From Dankookia rubra (GTDB lineage Bacteria > Pseudomonadota > Alphaproteobacteria > Acetobacterales > Acetobacteraceae), in NCBI RefSeq assembly GCF_004355005.1, contig NZ_SMSJ01000045.1, forward strand, positions 1-46,596: a stretch of 46,596 nucleotides of DNA, written 5' to 3'. A program made the translations under genes and the position numbers. Positions 1 through 9,438 of this stretch are shown one piece after another (the first letter of the stretch is position 1; each line of letters begins with the position of its first letter). Under the pieces are notes generated by a model. The model was not told the origin of the DNA and ran no database searches. It saw nothing but the letters and a program-made list of their open reading frames with translations.

Positions 1-115
1 AGAGCGGGGAGCCGGTCCATCCAGAGCTTGAATCAAACATCATGCGGTTACGTCAAGCGCCCGGCGAAGCCTTCCAACGCGACCCAGCAACACCGGGGAT
101 GAGCAGCTACCATTA

Positions 116-763
116 TTGAGCTGACTCCGGTGTTCTTGAATCAAGCTGCGTAGCGAAACTGCGGATGGCGGAAGAATGCGCAACGCGCTTTGGCCGTTTG
201 GACAGGCTGCGCATGTGGGCACCCGGGGCAGATTCACGGGCAGGGTCGAGGCGGACCCGGTATAGCAACGGCTGAAGTTGTTGGCAGACAGCGGCTTTCA
301 AAAGCCGAACCGATCGATACTGCACCTGCGTGCCCGTGAATCCGCCCCGAGTACCGCATGTGGGTGATAACTGTCTGTTTAATGTGCCCCTTGCTGCAGG
401 CGAGCGGCCTGGCGGTGACGGCCTGCTTGACATCATCGTTCAGGCTCTCATCCGGGTTGAGGTCGAGGCTATAGGCCAGGAGGTAGAAAACCGCGATCTG
501 ATCCTGGCGACCGTCCAGCCACGCGCGCACCAGACCTGCCCGGTGCACCTGCAACCTGTCGAGGATGAGGAACACCTTGCGGCCGGCGTCACGGACTAGG
601 TGCTCGAGGAAGCGGATCAGGATCGGCGCCTTGATCGCGCCGTCGAGCACCATCCAGCACACCTCGCCCCTGTTGGTCACCGCCGAGACCAGGCCGACAT
701 TGGCGCGTCGGTGGTTGGGGCGAACCACCGGGGTTTCGCAGCGTGGAGCGTAGCTCCGGCCGG
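116..763 (-). pseudogene. IS630-family transposase remnant (C-terminal part)
   Basis: The minus strand encodes the DDE-domain half of an IS630-type transposase, with the motifs MVLDGAIKAP, FLILDRLQVH and SLDLNPDESLN. The outer terminal repeat TTGAGCTGACTCCGGTG begins at 116, next to a TA. The element matches the larger copy at 25745-29040, but its N-terminal third is missing: similarity stops near 763, just after the shared stretch tagctccggccg. A 136-bp MITE at 219-354 interrupts the last codons. The copy is therefore truncated and inactive. The 115 bases to its left hold no gene I can recognise. Confidence 0.75.
219..354. repeat. 136-bp MITE with about 24-bp inverted ends
   Basis: This block is absent from the equivalent place in the other IS630 copy (near 25840). 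It is flanked by direct copies of CGCATGTGG at 210-218 and 355-363, the expected target duplication. Its ends are inverted repeats: the left reads GCACCCGGGGCAGATTCACG and the reverse complement of the right reads GTACTCGGGGCGGATTCACG, both continuing GGCA. It has no coding capacity. The TIR-plus-9-bp-duplication structure fits a non-autonomous element moved in trans by an unidentified transposase. Confidence 0.75.
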
Positions 764-772
764 GCTGTGCAC

Positions 773-1085
773 CTAGCCCATGCTGACGGAGAGGCCCAGA
801 AGGTCGCGCAGGAACTCGACGCCGCCGCGGTAAGAACTGTGGCAGATCAGCGGCAGTGCGACGATCACTCGCCGCCAGTTATTGTTGCCCGCCAGCTCAA
901 ACAGCATTGCCTCGTCGGGCGTCGCAGATGAGAAGGCGTCATCCAACGCCGCGCGGGCCTTGTGCGTCTGCTGGTCGACGAATTTGCTGCTCATCCCGTG
1001 CCGAGCGGCCAAGCCGCTGACTGTCTCTGAACTGGCCAATCCCTTGATGGCCAGGTCCTTGCAGTTGCTCTCGGACAGCAGCCTG
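773..1085 (-). pseudogene. Helix-turn-helix transposase-like fragment
   Basis: In one minus-strand frame the product reads LSESNCKDLAIKGLASSETV, continues through GLAARHGMS and KARAALDDAF, and ends LLGLSVSMG. I recognise this as the N-terminal helix-turn-helix end of a transposase-like family that is normally several hundred residues long. Here it stops where the IS630 remnant begins, so it appears cut off by that element. There is no clear start codon or ribosome binding site. The family assignment is from memory of similar sequences and is weak. The 200 bases between it and the next gene hold nothing recognisable. Confidence 0.35.
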
Positions 1086-1288
1086 ATTACCGCGCCTGGA
1101 CCTCAGTCCATACCCGCCCGACCTGTGAAAGCCCGACGGTGCCAATACCCATCCCGACAGCGCCAACCCCGCATTGCGTGTGACCCGGTTTTGACCACGC
1201 CGGTGCACCGGCGTTTCTCCTTCATTGCCGCTTGCGCTAGACCTGGCACGATAGGCGGGATCACCCACGTGCTTCGCGTTGGCCAACG

Positions 1289-2449
1289 TCATCCCTCGCC
1301 CGGCATAGGCCCCGAAAGTTCGGCCAGGATCTCCTCGGTATGCTCCCCAAGCCGCGGCGGCAGGCGGGTTATGCCGGGCGGCGAGGCAGAGAAGCTCTGC
1401 GGGATGGCAATGGTCACCATGGTGCCCTGCGACGGGTGCTGCATGCGCCGGAAAAAACCGGTATCCGCGAGGTATGGATCGCTCCAGAGATCCTCGATGC
1501 TGTTCATCGGCGCCGCCGGCACGTCCAGTTCCTCTAGCAGAGCAAGCCACTCTGCCGTGCTACGGGATCGCATCCCCTCCGCCACGATCGCGTAAAGCGC
1601 ATCGATATTTGTGGCGCGAGCGGCGTAGGTATTGAAGCGCGGGGTGTCGATCAGCTCGAGCTGGCCAAGAGCACCCAGAAGATTGCGCCAATGCGCTTGG
1701 TTCTGCGCCAGCAGGCAGATATACCCATCCTGTGTCGCGTAGGGCCGGCGGTGTGGCGTAAACATACGCGGATAGCCAAGCCCTTTCTCCGGCTCGTCCA
1801 GCACGCCGTGGTAGAGGTGGTCCGCCAGGTTGAAGGCCAGCATGGTCTCGAACATCGGCACATGCACCGCCTGGCCCTGGCCGGTCGAGGCGCGGTGTAC
1901 CAGCGCCATTGCCACCATGCTGGCCGTTACCAGGCCGCACAGCTTGTCCGCCATGGCCATTGGCACATAGCGCGGCTCGCCATTCGCGCGGGCGTTCATC
2001 GCTGCCAGGCCGCTCTGCCCCTGTATCACGTCGTCATAGGCCGGCCGGTCGCGCCAGGGGCCATCTTTGTGGTAGCCGGAGGCCGCGACATGCACGAGGC
2101 GCGGATTGACCGGCGCCAGCGTGGCATAGTCGATGCCAAGCCGCTCTGCCGCCCGGGGTCGCATCGAGTGGACCAGCACGTCCGCGCCAGCGACAAGGCG
2201 CAGCAACGCATCCTTATCCGCCGGCTGCTTCAGGTCCAGTACGACGCTGCGCTTGTTGCGGTTCACCGACAAGAAGTAGGCAGCCAACCCTGGATTGCGC
2301 GCAGGGCCGAGGTTCCGCATCGGGTCGCCGTCCGGTGGCTCGACCTTAATAACGTCGGCGCCCATGTCGCCCAGCGTTTGCGTGGCCAGCGGGCCCAGCA
2401 TGTTGATCGTCAGATCGATGACCCTGATGCCCGTGAGCGGCCCACTCAT
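1289..2449 (-). CDS. CaiB/BaiF family CoA-transferase (class III)
   Basis: The 386-residue product belongs to the class III CoA-transferases, which move CoA between carboxylic acids through an aspartyl-CoA intermediate in the cytoplasm. It begins MSGPLTGIRVIDLT, the usual family opening, and has the GDMGADVIKVEPP and NRNKRSVVLDLK motifs. Asp168 in MADKLCG sits where the catalytic aspartate of formyl-CoA transferase lies. Length is normal. It is the last gene of a minus-strand operon, 28 bp after a Bug-type binding protein, which suggests it activates the acid captured by that protein. It closely resembles the second transferase at 11346-12518. The true substrate cannot be read from sequence. 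Confidence 0.9.
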   Translation of the reverse strand: MSGPLTGIRVIDLTINMLGPLATQTLGDMGADVIKVEPPDGDPMRNLGPARNPGLAAYFLSVNRNKRSVVLDLKQPADKDALLRLVAGADVLVHSMRPRAAERLGIDYATLAPVNPRLVHVAASGYHKDGPWRDRPAYDDVIQGQSGLAAMNARANGEPRYVPMAMADKLCGLVTASMVAMALVHRASTGQGQAVHVPMFETMLAFNLADHLYHGVLDEPEKGLGYPRMFTPHRRPYATQDGYICLLAQNQAHWRNLLGALGQLELIDTPRFNTYAARATNIDALYAIVAEGMRSRSTAEWLALLEELDVPAAPMNSIEDLWSDPYLADTGFFRRMQHPSQGTMVTIAIPQSFSASPPGITRLPPRLGEHTEEILAELSGPMPGEG

Positions 2450-2477
2450 CGCCGTTCTCTCCTAGTGCGACCCTGCG

Positions 2478-3452
2478 CTATTCGATCGTAAGCCCGGCAT
2501 CGCGGATGATGGGTTGCCACTTTTCGTACTCGCTCTTCACGAAGGTCAAGGTCGACTCCGGCGTAGAGTCCAGCGGCTCGGCGGCCACAGTGCGGAGGAA
2601 CTCACGAAAATCCGTATCGGCAATGACCCGACGCATCGCGCCGTGCAGCGCCGCAATCGGCCTGGCTGGCGTGTGCGCCGGCGTCAGGATGGCGTTGTAG
2701 GTATAAGCAATCATCTCCGGGATGCCGCTTTCCAGCGCCGTAGGCACGTCGGCGAGCGCGCTCACCCGCCGCTCCACGAATTGCGCTAGCAGGCGAAGGC
2801 GGCCGGACCGGTGCGCATCCACTGCGTTGCCGGCAGAATCGATGTAGATCGGGACATGCCCGGCCATCACATCCTGCAACCCGGGGCCGGCGCCACGATA
2901 GGGAATGTGGTTCATTCGCAGCCCGCCGGCCTGACGCATGAACAACTCGGCCGCCAAGTGCGCCACGCCCCCGGTGCCCGAGGTGCTGAAGGAATATCGC
3001 CCCGGCTCGCGCTTCACCAGCGCGACCAGTTCGGCCAGCGTCTGCGCCGGCACCAACGGGTTCACGCCAATACAGATCGGGACGACACAGATGACGCCGA
3101 CGCCGGCGAAGTCGTTCACCGGGTGAAAGCCCGGCTGGCGCATCAGGTTCGCGGCGATGGAGTGGCTGGATGAGACTGCGACCAGCAGCGTATACCCATC
3201 CGGCCGGGCCCGCGCCGCCTCGGCGCTGCCGATCGTCCCGCTCGCCCCGGTGCGATTTTCGACGACGATGGGCTGGCCCAGCAGCGGCGCCATTTTTTCC
3301 GCCAGCTTGCGCATAACGATGTCTGTCGGACCGCCGGCAGCGAAGGAAACAATGACTCGGATAGGCCGGTCTGGATAGGCCGGCTGCGCCCAGGCGCGGG
3401 GGCGAGCAGCCATGCCGGCCAGGCCACCGGCCAAGAGGGTTCTGCGCCGCAT
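2478..3452 (-). CDS. Bug/TctC-type tripartite tricarboxylate transporter binding protein
   Basis: A 324-residue periplasmic solute-binding protein. It starts MRRRTLLAGGLAGM and runs to an AWAQ signal-peptidase-like site, a Tat/Sec-type leader. The mature part has the family hallmarks YPDRPIRVIVSFAAGGPTD, VVENRTGASGTIG, DGYTLLV and IPYRGAGPGLQD. The start at 3452 is chosen because AAGGAGG lies just upstream; a longer reading in this frame only borrows sequence from the neighbouring hydratase. No TctA/TctB membrane genes are in the window, typical of the expanded orphan Bug proteins. It lies between a broken hydratase gene and a CoA-transferase in one operon, so a carboxylate ligand is likely. 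It ends in TAG. Confidence 0.9.
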   Translation of the reverse strand: MRRRTLLAGGLAGMAARPRAWAQPAYPDRPIRVIVSFAAGGPTDIVMRKLAEKMAPLLGQPIVVENRTGASGTIGSAEAARARPDGYTLLVAVSSSHSIAANLMRQPGFHPVNDFAGVGVICVVPICIGVNPLVPAQTLAELVALVKREPGRYSFSTSGTGGVAHLAAELFMRQAGGLRMNHIPYRGAGPGLQDVMAGHVPIYIDSAGNAVDAHRSGRLRLLAQFVERRVSALADVPTALESGIPEMIAYTYNAILTPAHTPARPIAALHGAMRRVIADTDFREFLRTVAAEPLDSTPESTLTFVKSEYEKWQPIIRDAGLTIE

Positions 3453-3465
3453 TCTATAGTCCTCC

Positions 3466-4251
3466 TTAGCTTCCCCGGAATTGCGGTTCGCGCTTCTCGG
3501 CGAAGGCTTCGATGGCCTCATGGTGATTCTCAGTGAAGGCAGTGCGGATCTGGTGGAGGGCCTCCAGCTCCAATATCGTCGCCAGGCTTTCCGTCTCGGC
3601 GGCGAGCAGGTTTCGCCTGATGTAGCCGTGGGCCATGCGTGGCCCGCGGGCGAGGCGCTCGGCGAAGGCGGCGATGGCAAGGTCAGTCGCCGGGTGCACC
3701 GCGCCAATAAGGCCAGTCCGCAGCGCCTCCTAAGCCGTCAGAATATCGCCCAGCGGGTATAGCTCCCGCACCTTGGCCGTGCCGAGCAGGTGGGTGAGGG
3801 TGTAGGTCCCGCCGAAGTCACCGGAGAAGGCGATCTTAACAAAAGCGGTGCCGAACTTCGCCGAATCTGCGGCCAGACTAAGGTCACAGGCGAGGGCAAT
3901 GCCAAACCCGGCGCCAAAGGCGGAACCGTTGATCATGGGTTTCAGATGCTGCTTGAGCGCTAGGGGGATGCGTTGCTTCCAGAGTAGATCGTCGATCCGC
4001 TGTTCCTGAGTACGCACCGCGCGGATTACCATTGCCTTCATGTCGCCACCTGCGCAGAAGGCGCGGCCAGCGTCAGTCAGTACGATGGCGCCGATCGCGG
4101 TATCGGCGGCCAACTCCTCCAAATCCTCCAGCTCCTCCAGCGCGGCCATCAGCTCCCGCAGCATCTCGTCGGAGAAGGCGTTCAGCCGCTCCGGCCAGTT
4201 CAGAGTCAACGTGGCGACAAGGCCGTCGCGGTTAAACTTGAGATCGGCCAT
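3466..4251 (-). pseudogene. Enoyl-CoA hydratase/isomerase with one in-frame amber codon
   Basis: The reading frame from ATG 4251 to the stop at 3466 encodes a complete crotonase-fold protein of about 261 codons, except for TAG at 3732-3730 (codon 174). Upstream are GRAFCAGGDMKAM (first oxyanion-hole strand) and NGSAFGAGFGIALACD (second). Downstream are EALRTGLIGAVHP and the normal C-terminal end EAFAEKREPQFRG. The amber replaces a position that is usually Gln or Glu in the motif A-x-EAL. Translation would stop after 173 residues, removing the C-terminal helices, so the gene is probably dead. ATG follows the SDR stop by 3 bp and 13 bp separate it from the binding-protein gene, so it belongs to the same operon. 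Confidence 0.8.
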
Positions 4252-4254
4252 TTC

Positions 4255-5007
4255 TCAGCTCATCGTCAGGCCGCCGGAGATGCTGATCGTCTGGCCCGTC
4301 ATGAAGCCGGCATCGTCCGAGAGCAAGAAGGCGATGGTTCCCGGGTAGTCCTCTGGACGTCCCAGCCGGCGGAGCGGGATCGCCTTGGTCAGTGCCTCCC
4401 CGAGCTTGGTGCCGGCCGAAGCACTGAACTGGGCAAACAAGGGCGTATCGGTCGGGCCTGGGCAAAGCACGTTGAGCGTGATGCCCTGGCGGGCGAGTTC
4501 GCGCGCCATAGTCTTGGTGAAAGCGATGACGCCGCCTTTGCAGGCAGAATAGACTGCCTCGCCCGAGGAGCCGACGCGCCCGGCATCCGAGGCGACGTTC
4601 ACCACCCGCCCGAAGCCGCGCGCTGCCATGCCCCGCAGCACGATGTGCTGCAGGTGTAGCGGGCCATAGAGGTTGATGCGGATGACCTTGTCCCAAAAAT
4701 CCAGCGTCGTATCGAGGAAGGGCTTGGGCAGATCCCAGCCGGCGATGTTCGCCAGCAGCTCCGTCGGGCCATGCGCCGCTTCGAAGCCACTAACTGCATG
4801 CTCCACCGCCGCATAATCAGTGATGTCGGTGGGATAGACGTGGACTGCGCCAGACGGCGCCATCGCGGCGGTCTCTCTGGCGCCTGCCTCGTTCAGGTCG
4901 AGTACGCCGACGATACAGCCTTCCTCCGCCAGCCGCAGCGTTGTGGCGCGCCCGATGCCGCTGGCGCCGCCCGTCACAATCACACGCTTTCCGCTCAATC
5001 CCCGCAT
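4255..5007 (-). CDS. SDR-family oxidoreductase (BadH-like hydroxyacyl-CoA dehydrogenase type)
   Basis: A 250-residue classical short-chain dehydrogenase. The nucleotide-binding motif TGGASGIG is at residues 12-19, NIAG at 87-90, and the catalytic Ser140, Tyr153 and Lys157 (YSACK) are all present. The family oxidises or reduces hydroxyl groups with NAD(P). The overall sequence resembles 2-hydroxycyclohexane-carboxyl-CoA dehydrogenase-type SDRs, which would fit the surrounding CoA-thioester genes, but the substrate is inferred. It lies between two broken hydratase genes in a minus-strand operon with gaps of 36 and 3 bp, so it may still be expressed although its partner enzymes are lost. Confidence 0.88.
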   Translation of the reverse strand: MRGLSGKRVIVTGGASGIGRATTLRLAEEGCIVGVLDLNEAGARETAAMAPSGAVHVYPTDITDYAAVEHAVSGFEAAHGPTELLANIAGWDLPKPFLDTTLDFWDKVIRINLYGPLHLQHIVLRGMAARGFGRVVNVASDAGRVGSSGEAVYSACKGGVIAFTKTMARELARQGITLNVLCPGPTDTPLFAQFSASAGTKLGEALTKAIPLRRLGRPEDYPGTIAFLLSDDAGFMTGQTISISGGLTMS

Positions 5008-5043
5008 GATGCCGTCCTCTGCTTATGTGTCGACCGCCATTGA

Positions 5044-5758
5044 CTAGATCGGGTCCGCGAAGGTGGGGAAACGTTTGGCGCGAAAGCCCGCGACCCCTTC
5101 CTTGAAGTCGATCAAGTCGTTGGTTAGCAGCATGTCCCGGTTGGCCATCGATACCGTCTCGTGCGGCGTCTGGAACAGGGTCTCCCACAGCTCCGCTCTG
5201 ATCAGCCGCATGGACTGCGGTAAGCAGTTGCTGGCTGGTAAAGTCGGCGGCGTAGCGCTGAATTGCCGCCGCCAACTTCTCCACCGTACGCAGCCGGTGC
5301 GCGAAGTCGAGGCAGAGCGCCTCCGACGCCGCCACCTTGCGGCCGGAGAGCAGCAGGTCGAGCGCATTGGCATGGCCCACCATCTGCCGGAGGATCCACG
5401 CTATGCCGTATTCGGCCACCAAGCCGAGCCAAGCCACCGCGTCGTTCAGCGTGCTGCTTATCGACTTGCCGATGGCCGAGAACAGCGAGTGCCGAGTCTG
5501 GTAGTAGGCACGTCGGTTCATGTTGAAGAGGCGCCGCTGCTTGGTGATCAACTGGGCCGGGTGCACGCCGCCAAACCCGCAGATATCCACACTGGCGAAG
5601 AAGGCGTGTCCTGCTCCGGTAAGCACGGTGATGCGCACGGCCGAATCTGCCTCGGCCTGCAACAGAGCCTCCACCAGACTGTCATCGAGCGTTTTCAACT
5701 GATCGGGACGGTTGAGCATGCGACCAACGACCTGCAGTAAGACGGGAGCTTCTGCCAT
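5044..5758 (-). pseudogene. Enoyl-CoA hydratase pseudogene (internal deletion and frameshift)
   Basis: The minus strand starts MAEAPVLLQVVGRMLNRPDQ and continues as a crotonase-fold protein through LTGAGHAFFASVDICGFGG. The stretch that normally carries the second oxyanion loop is missing: SAIGKSISSTLNDAVAW runs straight into LGLVAEYGIAWILRQMVG. Near 5230 the reading frame must change to recover the C-terminal part QSMRLIRAELWETL and GVAGFRAKRFPTFADP, which ends at TAG 5044. A deletion across the active site plus a frameshift make this a pseudogene. It was the first gene of the operon that runs down to 1289, so the promoter should lie in 5759-5878, a divergent region shared with the binding-protein gene at 5879. 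Confidence 0.75.
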
Positions 5759-5878
5759 AACTACGTGAGGCTGCCACGGCGGGCGCACGTGCGGCCACCG
5801 CCCAACCGCAAGAAACACATCCGTGGAATTTATGCGGCGTGCCCCGACCGGCTGCACTTGCATGATACGCTTCGCGGC

Positions 5879-6868
5879 ATGCAAGAATTGTCTTCTATGT
5901 CGGCACGCTGGCTTGCCGGCAGCCTTGCCTCCCTGCTTCTCCTCCTGCCCTCTGCAGTCAGGGCGCAGGCCGAGTGGCCGCAGCGGCCGGTTCGCTTGGT
6001 ACTGCCCTTCGTAGCCGGCGGCGGCACCGACATCACCGCGCGCTTGCTCGCGCAGCGTATGACCGATCGACTCCGCCAGCCGGTGCTGATCGAGAACCGG
6101 GCCGGTGGCCAGGGCAATATCGGCGCGCAGGTCGTCGCCCGCGCGGCACCTGATGGTTACACGATGCTCTACAATACCTCCTTTATCGTCACATCGCCGG
6201 CAATGACCACTGCGATGAGCTATGACTGGCGGCGTGATCTCACCCCGGTGGTCGGCACCGTCAGCGTGCCGCTCATCCTGCTTGTCCACCCCTCGGTGCC
6301 GGCGCGGACGCCGGCCGAATTTGTCACGCTGCTGAAGGCGCGTGGCACTGAGCTTTCCTATTCCTCGGCCGGAATAGGGAACACGACGCATCTCGCTGTG
6401 GTGCGCCTGCTGCGGGAAATCGGCGCGAGTTCTACGCACATTCCCTATTCCGGCGGTGGGCCGGCGCTCACCGACCTTATGCGGGGCGTGGTCCAATTCT
6501 ACATGGACACGACCAACACCGCGATCGGCTACATACGCGACGGCAGCGTACACGCTATTGCCATCGGCAGTGCCCGACGGGTCGACAGCCTGGCGGAAGT
6601 GCCGACCGTTACGGAATCGATGCTTGCTGGTTACACCGCCGAAAGTTGGGCCGGTGTGATGGCGCCCGCCGGAACCGCGTCCACTATCATCGAACGATTT
6701 AGCCGCGAGATGCTGGCCGTGCTCGCCGAGCCAGAGCTGCAGGCCCGGCTCGAGCAGTCAAGCACTATCCCGACGGCACTCGGCACCGAAGCCTACCGTG
6801 TCTTCCTCGAGAGCGAGGCGGCGAAGTGGCAGGCAGTGATACAAGCCGCCAGCATCCGTTTGGAGTAG
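5879..6868 (+). CDS. Bug/TctC-type binding protein, second copy
   Basis: A periplasmic solute-binding protein of 329 residues from the ATG at 5879 (an ATG at 5897 is also possible; neither has a strong ribosome binding site). The leader is hydrophobic, SLASLLLLLPSAVRAQ, followed by the family motifs WPQRPVRLVLPFVAGGGTD, LIENRAGGQGNIGAQ, DGYTMLYN and IPYSGGGPALTDLM. Ligands of the family are usually carboxylates. The gene leads a plus-strand operon with an MDR reductase (4 bp downstream) and an enoyl-CoA hydratase, which implies that the captured acid is metabolised as a CoA ester. It is divergent from the minus operon at 5758. Confidence 0.88.
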   Translation: MQELSSMSARWLAGSLASLLLLLPSAVRAQAEWPQRPVRLVLPFVAGGGTDITARLLAQRMTDRLRQPVLIENRAGGQGNIGAQVVARAAPDGYTMLYNTSFIVTSPAMTTAMSYDWRRDLTPVVGTVSVPLILLVHPSVPARTPAEFVTLLKARGTELSYSSAGIGNTTHLAVVRLLREIGASSTHIPYSGGGPALTDLMRGVVQFYMDTTNTAIGYIRDGSVHAIAIGSARRVDSLAEVPTVTESMLAGYTAESWAGVMAPAGTASTIIERFSREMLAVLAEPELQARLEQSSTIPTALGTEAYRVFLESEAAKWQAVIQAASIRLE

Positions 6869-6872
6869 GGCC

Positions 6873-7859
6873 ATGCCGCGCGCCGTACTGTGTGAGGAAT
6901 TATCTGGCCCCGACAGATTGCGTTTGCGAGAGGTCGCCCCGCTGCCGCCGCCCGGTCCGGGGGAGGTTGCTATCAAAGTCAGGGCCGCCGGCCTCAACTT
7001 CCCCGACCTGCTAATGAGCTGGGGTCTCTATCAATTCCGGCCGCCGCTACCCTTCGTCTCCGGCTTCGACGCGGCGGGGGTCGTCACCGCGACTGGATCC
7101 GGGGTAACGCGCTGGCACGAGGGCGATGCCGTCATTGCGCTGATGCCTTTCCACGGTGCCTTCGCCGAGCAGGCGGTGGTCGCGGCGGAGCGCCTTTTCC
7201 CGCTGCCGCAGGGTTTCTCCTTCGCCGAGGGCGCCTGCTTTCATGTCGCGACTGCGACGGCCGCCAATGCCTTGATGCAGCGCGGCGCGGTGCAGCCGGG
7301 CGAAACCGTACTGGTGCATGGCGCCGGCGGCGGGGTCGGTTTGGCCAGCGTAGAGGTGGCGAAGCTGCTGGACGCGACCGTCATCGCCGTCGCAGGCGGG
7401 GCGGAGAAGCTGGCCGCGGCGCGCGGCCGCGGTGCGCACCATCTGATCGACCACCAGAGCGAGGATTTTTGCGAGCGTGTCATGGAAATCACCGGTGGCC
7501 GTGGTGCGGACGTTGTGCTTGACCCGGTCGGTGGCGACACCTTCGACGCCTCACTCCGCTGCACGGCCTGGGCCGGCCGCCTTCTTGTCGTAGGCTTCGC
7601 CGCCGGACGGATCCAAAGCATTCCTGGAAACCAACCGTTGCTGAAGGGCCTCTCGGTCGTCGGTGTGCGGGCGCTGGAAGATGCGTCGCGCCGGCCGGAG
7701 ATCGGCGCGGCCTACCAGGGCTGGATGTACCGCCACGCGACCGCAGGACGGCTCCGCCCACACATCTCTCACAGATTCCCGCTGGAAGAATTTCGCGAAG
7801 CGCTGGCCGCGCTGCAGGGCCGGCATGTCATCGGGCGTGTAGCCCTCATCATGGAGTAG
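6873..7859 (+). CDS. NADPH:quinone reductase-like MDR oxidoreductase
   Basis: A 328-residue zinc-independent medium-chain dehydrogenase/reductase. It has the GroES-like N-terminal domain (AAGLNFPDLLMSWG), the entry LPFVSGFDAAGVV, and the Rossmann motif GAGGGVG at residues 150-156. Zinc-binding cysteines typical of alcohol dehydrogenases are absent. Such enzymes reduce quinones or the C-C double bond of enoyl compounds with NADPH. The position between a binding-protein gene and an enoyl-CoA hydratase gene makes an enoyl-CoA or enone reductase role plausible, but that is inference. ATG follows a GGAG-containing stretch, and the stop TAG is followed after 3 bp by the next ATG, so it is tightly operonic. 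Confidence 0.88.
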   Translation: MPRAVLCEELSGPDRLRLREVAPLPPPGPGEVAIKVRAAGLNFPDLLMSWGLYQFRPPLPFVSGFDAAGVVTATGSGVTRWHEGDAVIALMPFHGAFAEQAVVAAERLFPLPQGFSFAEGACFHVATATAANALMQRGAVQPGETVLVHGAGGGVGLASVEVAKLLDATVIAVAGGAEKLAAARGRGAHHLIDHQSEDFCERVMEITGGRGADVVLDPVGGDTFDASLRCTAWAGRLLVVGFAAGRIQSIPGNQPLLKGLSVVGVRALEDASRRPEIGAAYQGWMYRHATAGRLRPHISHRFPLEEFREALAALQGRHVIGRVALIME

Positions 7860-7862
7860 GTC

Positions 7863-8669
7863 ATGACCGATCGCTACGTTCACTACCAGCGCCTGCTGTT
7901 CGACCGCCCGCATCCGCGGGTGCTGCGCGTTACCATGAACAACGGTCGAATGAATACGGCCGACCAGCGCATGCATGGCGAGCTTGGCGCGGTGTGGCGC
8001 GACATCGACGCCGACCCGACGGTCTCCGCGGTGCTGCTGACTGGCGGGCCCAAGGTGTTCTCAGCCGGCGGCGACATGGCGCTGACCGAGTCCATTGCGG
8101 ATGACTGGGAAGCTCGGGTCCGCAACTGGAAGGAAGCAAAGGACATCGTCTACAACGTTATCAATTGCTCGAAGCCGATCGTCAGCGCCATCCGCGGCCC
8201 GGCGGTCGGGGCCGGTCTCGTTGCTGGGTTGCTGGCCGATGTTTCCGTGGCAGCGAAGGATGCGCGTATCATCGATGGCCATACCAAGCTAGGCGTCGCA
8301 GCCGGCGACCACTGCGCGATCATCTGGCCGCTGCTCTGCGGCATGGCGAAGGCGAAATACTACTTGCTGCTCTGTGATACGCTGAGCGGCGAGGAGGCCG
8401 AGCGCATCGGCGTCGTCAGCCTTGCGGTGGACAACGAGGCGCTAGACGTTAAGAGCCTCGAGATCGCGATCCGCTTGGCGGAGGGCCCACCCTCGTCGAT
8501 CCGATGGACGAAGTATGCGCTGAACAACTGGCTACGCCAGGCAGGGCCTATCTTCGATGCCTCGCTGGCGCTGGAATTCCTCGGCTTCACCGGGCCCGAA
8601 GTGCGGGAGGGAATGGCCGCTTTCCGCGAGAAGCGGCCGCCGAATTTCCCAACGGACTCGCCGTTGTAA
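7863..8669 (+). CDS. Enoyl-CoA hydratase/isomerase family protein
   Basis: A full-length crotonase-fold protein of 268 residues with no interruption. The motifs [11 protein letters not shown] and [20 protein letters not shown] form the two halves of the oxyanion hole, and [17 protein letters not shown] lies in the active-site region, a variant seen in many bacterial hydratases. The C-terminal end is [15 protein letters not shown], normal for the family. It would hydrate or isomerise enoyl-CoA thioesters in the cytoplasm. It is the third gene of the plus operon begun at 5879. Its last 83 bases overlap the 3' end of the oppositely transcribed IclR-type gene. Confidence 0.9.
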   Translation: MTDRYVHYQRLLFDRPHPRVLRVTMNNGRMNTADQRMHGELGAVWRDIDADPTVSAVLLTGGPKVFSAGGDMALTESIADDWEARVRNWKEAKDIVYNVINCSKPIVSAIRGPAVGAGLVAGLLADVSVAAKDARIIDGHTKLGVAAGDHCAIIWPLLCGMAKAKYYLLLCDTLSGEEAERIGVVSLAVDNEALDVKSLEIAIRLAEGPPSSIRWTKYALNNWLRQAGPIFDASLALEFLGFTGPEVREGMAAFREKRPPNFPTDSPL

Positions 8670-9438
8670 TCACGAGGCGCGGTACCCCCGGCGAGGCGGC
8701 GGCCGCTGCCTCCTTTACCGCGGCGACGATCCGCTTCAGGCTGCGCTCGAAGCGGTCGGCAGGAGCACCCACGAGCAGCGCGGCCGAAACGCTGCCATCG
8801 GCGGCGACAATTGGAGCGGCGCATCCCGCTGCTCCCTGGATCGTCTCGCCGACGGTGACGGCAACTGCCTCCCGCCGTACCTCGGCGAGGATCTTCCGCA
8901 GCGCGGTGATGCCGGTGACGCTGCGCGGCGTGATCGCCTTCAGCGGTGTCCGCTTGAGATAGGCCTCGAGCCATTCGGGATCCTGGAAGGCCAAAAGAAC
9001 GCGGCCGGCGGCGGAACTGTAGAGCGGCCGCGTGCTACCAGCCGGAACGACGTAACGCACAGGCGCGGAGCTGGCGATCACCTCAACATAGGTGACTAAA
9101 CCAGCCTCACGGTCGATGGCGGTCAGGAAAACCGACTCTCCCGTCCTTTCTGCCAGCCGTTCCATTGCGCTGCGAACCTGGTCGTGGGTGCGCTGCGCGG
9201 TCAACATGCCGGTCGCCAGGCGGAAGGCCTGCGGGCCGAGGCTGTAGCGCACGCCGTCATGCTGCAGGTAACCGCGCGCCACGAGCGGCCGTAGCAGCGA
9301 GAGCAGGCTGCTCTTTGGCGCCTCCAGCGCTGCGCTGATATCCATCAGCGGCAGGCCCTGGGGCGCAGCCGAAAGTGATTCGAAAAGCCCTACCACGCGC
9401 ATGAGAGAGCGCGGCGAGTTGCCAGTCTCGTCCATCAT
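8587..9438 (-). CDS. IclR-family transcriptional regulator
   Basis: A 283-residue regulator. An N-terminal winged helix-turn-helix (residues about 10-75, with [19 protein letters not shown]) is followed by the IclR effector-binding domain ([40 protein letters not shown]). These proteins sense small organic acids or aromatics and control nearby catabolic operons. The start at 9438 overlaps the stop of the upstream binding-protein pseudogene (ATGATGA), so translation was coupled. The last 20 or so residues run on past the usual family end and overlap the convergent hydratase gene, perhaps because the original stop was lost. Target promoters are not visible with certainty; the palindrome at 10481-10493 is a candidate. 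Confidence 0.88.
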   Translation of the reverse strand: MMDETGNSPRSLMRVVGLFESLSAAPQGLPLMDISAALEAPKSSLLSLLRPLVARGYLQHDGVRYSLGPQAFRLATGMLTAQRTHDQVRSAMERLAERTGESVFLTAIDREAGLVTYVEVIASSAPVRYVVPAGSTRPLYSSAAGRVLLAFQDPEWLEAYLKRTPLKAITPRSVTGITALRKILAEVRREAVAVTVGETIQGAAGCAAPIVAADGSVSAALLVGAPADRFERSLKRIVAAVKEAAAAASPGVPRLVITTASPLGNSAAASRGKRPFPPALRAR

